Positions 5,475-7,916 of a stretch of DNA of 7,916 nucleotides are shown here, piece by piece (positions within the stretch are counted from its first letter, which is position 1; the number at the start of each line of letters is the position of its first letter). The stretch spans positions 1-7,916 of the forward strand of contig CAYQZH010000216.1 in NCBI GenBank assembly GCA_964421865.1, read 5' to 3'. The notes beneath the pieces were generated by a model. That model saw only the letters and a list, made by a program, of their open reading frames with translations. It had not been told where the DNA came from and searched no databases. The translations under genes and the position numbers were made by a program. This stretch comes from SBAX01 sp964421865 (lineage in GTDB: Bacteria; Planctomycetota; Phycisphaerae; UBA1845).

Positions 5475-7138
5475 ATGGCCGGCGTCTGCTTTGTTCTCAT
5501 CGCATCAGCGGCGATCGCACCAACATCGGATCTAACCTATGTGGGTACGTGGACAACGAGTATGAACTACCCGGCGCGGTTGGCGTCCGCGCCCGGCGGC
5601 GGCGTCTACGTGACGGACCCACCGGCCAAGCAAGTCGTCCACTTCGATTCCAGCGGCGCGGTGTTGCACACGTACTCAATTCCCGAGGGACCGGTGGGGA
5701 TCGCCGTTCACGGCGATGGGCGCGTGTTCCTTTCCCGCAACGATGGAAAGATCGGCGTGTACACGGCGGCGTTCGTCTTTCAGAGCTTGGTCAACGCGGC
5801 CCCACGGGTCTTGACGGGGCCTAACGACCTCGCCTTGCATCCCGGGACGAACGAGTTGTACGCCGTGGACGCGGGGGGGCACCAGGTGATGGTCTTTACG
5901 GAGAGCGCTCCCAATAGCTGGACGCTGGCCCGGGCGTGGGGTATGGAGGGTCCGGGGCTGGGGCAGTTTGAGTCCCCCCAAGCCATCGCCCTCGATACGA
6001 CGCTGAACCACGTCATCGTCACCGACGTGGACAGCTTCCGCGTGCAGGTGTTCGACACCACGGGGATCATGCAGTTCAAGTTCGGGTATCGCATCCTCTA
6101 CACGGCGGACAGTGAGACGGCGTGGTTCGCCCGCAGCGAGGGCGTGGCCGTCGATGCGTGCAGCAACATTTATGTCGCCGACGCCCTGATGGGAACCGTT
6201 CGCGCCTTCGACAGCCTTGGAAAGGAATTGGATCCCGACGAGTTGCCGCTCCTTGAGTATGGCACCGCCCCCGGGCACCTGCGGGAGCCTTGCGACGTGA
6301 TGATCAGCACCGGGCGATTGTATGTCGCGGACACGAACAACGCGGCGGTGGAGGTGTACGGCATCGCGTGCGCCGGGCCGACCGCGGCAGTGGCGGGGGT
6401 TGGGCCGTCGGAGCCGCGCGGGCGAATGGGACGGACGACCAAGGAGCAGTGGATACGGGTGGTGGATCGCAGCAACGGCTCCTATCCGCTTCGCGCGGGC
6501 GTGCCGCGGATGCCGGACAACCCCGCGGAGATCGTCGCGGTGATAAACACCGGCGGATTTCGCGAGGACCTCGATCTGAATCGGGATCGGGTGATCGACG
6601 CGGACGATCTGGAGCTCGCCGTGGCCCGCTTCGGGGCGGGAACGGTGGAGGATTTCTTGAACGACGTTCCGCAAGTCGCTTCCCATGACGCGATCAACCC
6701 ACCGCATATCCTGGACATCGCCAACCGTTGCGGTCGGTGCCATTCGATGGACGGCGCGCCGGGCGGCATGTTGACGGCATTGGGGCAGGAGAACCTTTGC
6801 CAGTCGTGTCACTCCGCCGGCAAAATCGCCGGGAGCGCCCCGATCGGCGCGGGCAGTCTGGAGAAGTCGCACCCGTGGGGCGTCCCCACCGACGACATGA
6901 ACCTGGATCCGCAAAGCGAACTCGCCCTTCATCTGGATAACGGCAATGTCCGTTGCGGGACCTGCCACGACCCGCACGAGAACAGACCGGTCGGCGCTTG
7001 CGTGACCGGCGTCTGCGAGGGCGGGCCCTTCAACGGCTCGGTGTGCAAGAAGAACTCGGAGTGCAAGGCGCAGGTCAAGTTCATGCGCGAAGAAATCTAC
7101 CACGGGGAAGACCACTTCCCGTCCCAAGGCGTAACCCC
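5475..7138 (+). CDS. Secreted NHL-propeller multihaem cytochrome, part before the assembly gap
   Basis: There are 554 readable residues from ATG 5475, after which the frame runs into the N gap. Residues 1-16 are a short hydrophobic signal without basic residues. Residues about 30-297 contain six NHL-like blades with repeated 'GIAV', 'LYAVDAGGHQVMVF', 'VIVTDVDSFRVQVFD', 'IYVADALMGTVRAFD' and 'LYVADTNNAAVEVY' strands, making a six-bladed beta-propeller. A linker leads to a calcium loop (D367-D378, D.N.D..I...D). Haem sites follow: CGRCH (419), CQSCH (442) and CGTCH (494), with SHPWGV (465-470) and GNVRC (490-494). Residues 509-530 form a small cysteine motif, C-x4-C-x-GG-x3-G-x2-C-x5-C. NHL propellers often bind other proteins or ligands; the haem part should carry electrons outside the cytoplasm. 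A sigma-54-type promoter precedes it. The read-through of the gap is a TAG stop just past it, which I attribute to a wrong gap length; the gene probably continues at 7199. Confidence 0.9.
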
Positions 7139-7198
7139 NNNNNNNNNNNNNNNNNNNNNNNNNNNNNNNNNNNNNNNNNNNNNNNNNNNNNNNNNNNN
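7139..7198. other. Assembly gap of 60 N
   Basis: Sixty ambiguous bases interrupt the propeller-cytochrome gene. The frame before the gap and the haem-coding frame after it would join only if the true length were, for example, 58 or 61 rather than 60. The real length and content are therefore unknown. Confidence 0.98.
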
Positions 7199-7916
7199 AT
7201 CGTAGCGCAGTGGAGCATCGTGGGGCACGCCGAGAGGGAGGCCGACCCGTGGTCGCACTATGACTGGAGCATGGGCAACAACTGGCTGTGCACGGGGCCG
7301 GGAACCCCGTACGCATACTGCACTGGTGATGGAGCGGGGAAAGCCGCTTCGCCCGCCGTGGCGTTGTGCACAGGACCGAACACGCCTTTGGCATGCTGCA
7401 CGGAGGCAGGCACGGGCACCTGCACGATCTCGAATGCGTCATGCACCGGCGCGCAGACGCCCTGGCAATGCTGTCTCACTGGGACGGGACAGGGAAACTG
7501 CATCGCGAATTCGGCGTGCAGAGGCTTCCAAGATCCGTCGCCGTGCTGTACCGGCGTGGGGACGGGAACTTGCTCGAACGGGCTCCCGGCTGCGATGTGC
7601 ACCGCCGCCGGAGCGCCGGAGCCCTGCTGCAGCGCCGCAGGCGCGGGAAGCTGTTCCAGCCGTGAGGACTGCCGACAGTGCCACTCGGGGAACGGATTTA
7701 TTGACTACTCGAAGGACTTTCCCGACGGCACAGTGAAGACGTCGACCCACCGCGGCGCGCTGCGGGTGATCGACTGCCTGGTATGCCACGCCACGCATGG
7801 GACGTCCGAGGATGGAAAGTTGCTGAGGATCTACGACACCGTGCGGCTTCCCACCGGGCAGGTGTTTACCGGCGTCGGGGCGGGAGCGACGTGCATGGCC
7901 TGCCACAACGGGCGCA
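7199..7916 (+). CDS. Cysteine-repeat and multihaem continuation after the gap (both ends open)
   Basis: The frame starting at 7199 is open for 239 codons to the right edge. Residues 1-30 are unremarkable and tryptophan-rich (WSIVGH, DPWSHYDWS, NNWL). Residues 31-157 are five degenerate cysteine-rich repeats. Three CXXCH haem sites follow: CRQCH (158), CLVCH (193) and CMACH (232), with extra histidines at 184, 197 and 200 as possible ligands. The haem sites and open frame show that this is coding. It is most likely the same protein as the one before the gap, giving at least six haems. The evidence is the same strand, the shared haem-plus-cysteine-motif style and the lack of any start signal here. 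A separate cytochrome gene cannot be excluded if the true gap is long. Other frames over this stretch are open but contain no haem motifs. Confidence 0.85.
   Translation, partial: MVAQWSIVGHAEREADPWSHYDWSMGNNWLCTGPGTPYAYCTGDGAGKAASPAVALCTGPNTPLACCTEAGTGTCTISNASCTGAQTPWQCCLTGTGQGNCIANSACRGFQDPSPCCTGVGTGTCSNGLPAAMCTAAGAPEPCCSAAGAGSCSSREDCRQCHSGNGFIDYSKDFPDGTVKTSTHRGALRVIDCLVCHATHGTSEDGKLLRIYDTVRLPTGQVFTGVGAGATCMACHNGR
7289..7669 (+). repeat. Five tandem degenerate cysteine-rich coding repeats
   Basis: Units of 24-27 codons start at 7289, 7367, 7442, 7517 and 7598. The consensus is C-T-G-x3-P-x2-C-C-x3-G-x-G-x-C plus a 5-8 residue linker, for example CTGPNTPLACCTEAGTGTC. Units 2-5 each have four cysteines. 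Unit 3 has its last cysteine shifted by one. Unit 1 has lost two (one to Tyr, one to Ala). The DNA is well diverged between units, so this is an old repeat kept at protein level. The even cysteine count in units 2-5 suggests disulfides or metal binding outside the cytoplasm. Confidence 0.8.

Noticed and set aside
7199..7205. TAG at 7203 as the true end of the propeller-cytochrome gene
   Set aside because: It arises only if the 60 N are counted literally. An adjacent frame continues with haem motifs for 239 codons.
5676..7442. Long minus-strand open frame opposite the propeller-cytochrome gene
   Set aside because: It passes through the N gap and mirrors a gene with clear NHL and CXXCH motifs. 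Its Arg/His-rich translation has no domain, so it is an artefact of codon bias.

Overview
The window is GC-rich DNA, probably a metagenome scaffold because it contains a 60-base N gap. It comes from a Gram-negative-type bacterium, most likely a planctomycete of the Phycisphaerae kind. The best lineage clue is the C-terminal calcium-loop pair of the gene at 4366-5181: a 'GDAD..DVDLDDF' loop, a 'CMTGPGG' linker, then a second loop. I associate that style with secreted planctomycete proteins. Taxonomy is an inference from style, not proof.

Layout. Positions 1-2718 (minus strand) hold a two-component system. It consists of a membrane histidine kinase with a cytoplasmic cysteine cluster and, one base downstream, an NtrC-family sigma-54 activator whose last residues run off the left edge. 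A 228-base divergent region (2719-2946) carries two sigma-54-type promoter candidates and a palindrome. It leads on the plus strand into a tiny lipoprotein gene (2947-3162). A five-haem secreted c-type cytochrome (3173-3940, minus) converges on the lipoprotein with 10 bases between stop codons. A 425-base region with no gene I can support (3941-4365) contains a perfect 16-base palindrome. It precedes a secreted beta-rich protein with a dockerin-like tail (4366-5181). After a 293-base spacer with a very good sigma-54 promoter match comes a large secreted protein (5475 to the right edge). It has a six-bladed NHL-type propeller, a calcium loop and a multihaem region. The N gap interrupts it at 7139-7198. 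After the gap the open frame changes register and continues as five degenerate cysteine-rich repeats followed by three more CXXCH sites.

How it may work together. The kinase has almost no extracytoplasmic sensor but has a cluster of seven cysteines between membrane and catalytic core, which suggests cytoplasmic redox, metal or gas sensing. Its partner is a sigma-54 activator with an intact GAFTGA loop. Sigma-54-type promoters precede both the lipoprotein gene and the propeller-cytochrome gene. The simplest model is a locally encoded redox circuit that switches on exported electron-transfer proteins. This link is inferred from adjacency and promoter matches and is not demonstrated. I found no tRNA, rRNA, CRISPR array, transposon or integrase in the window.
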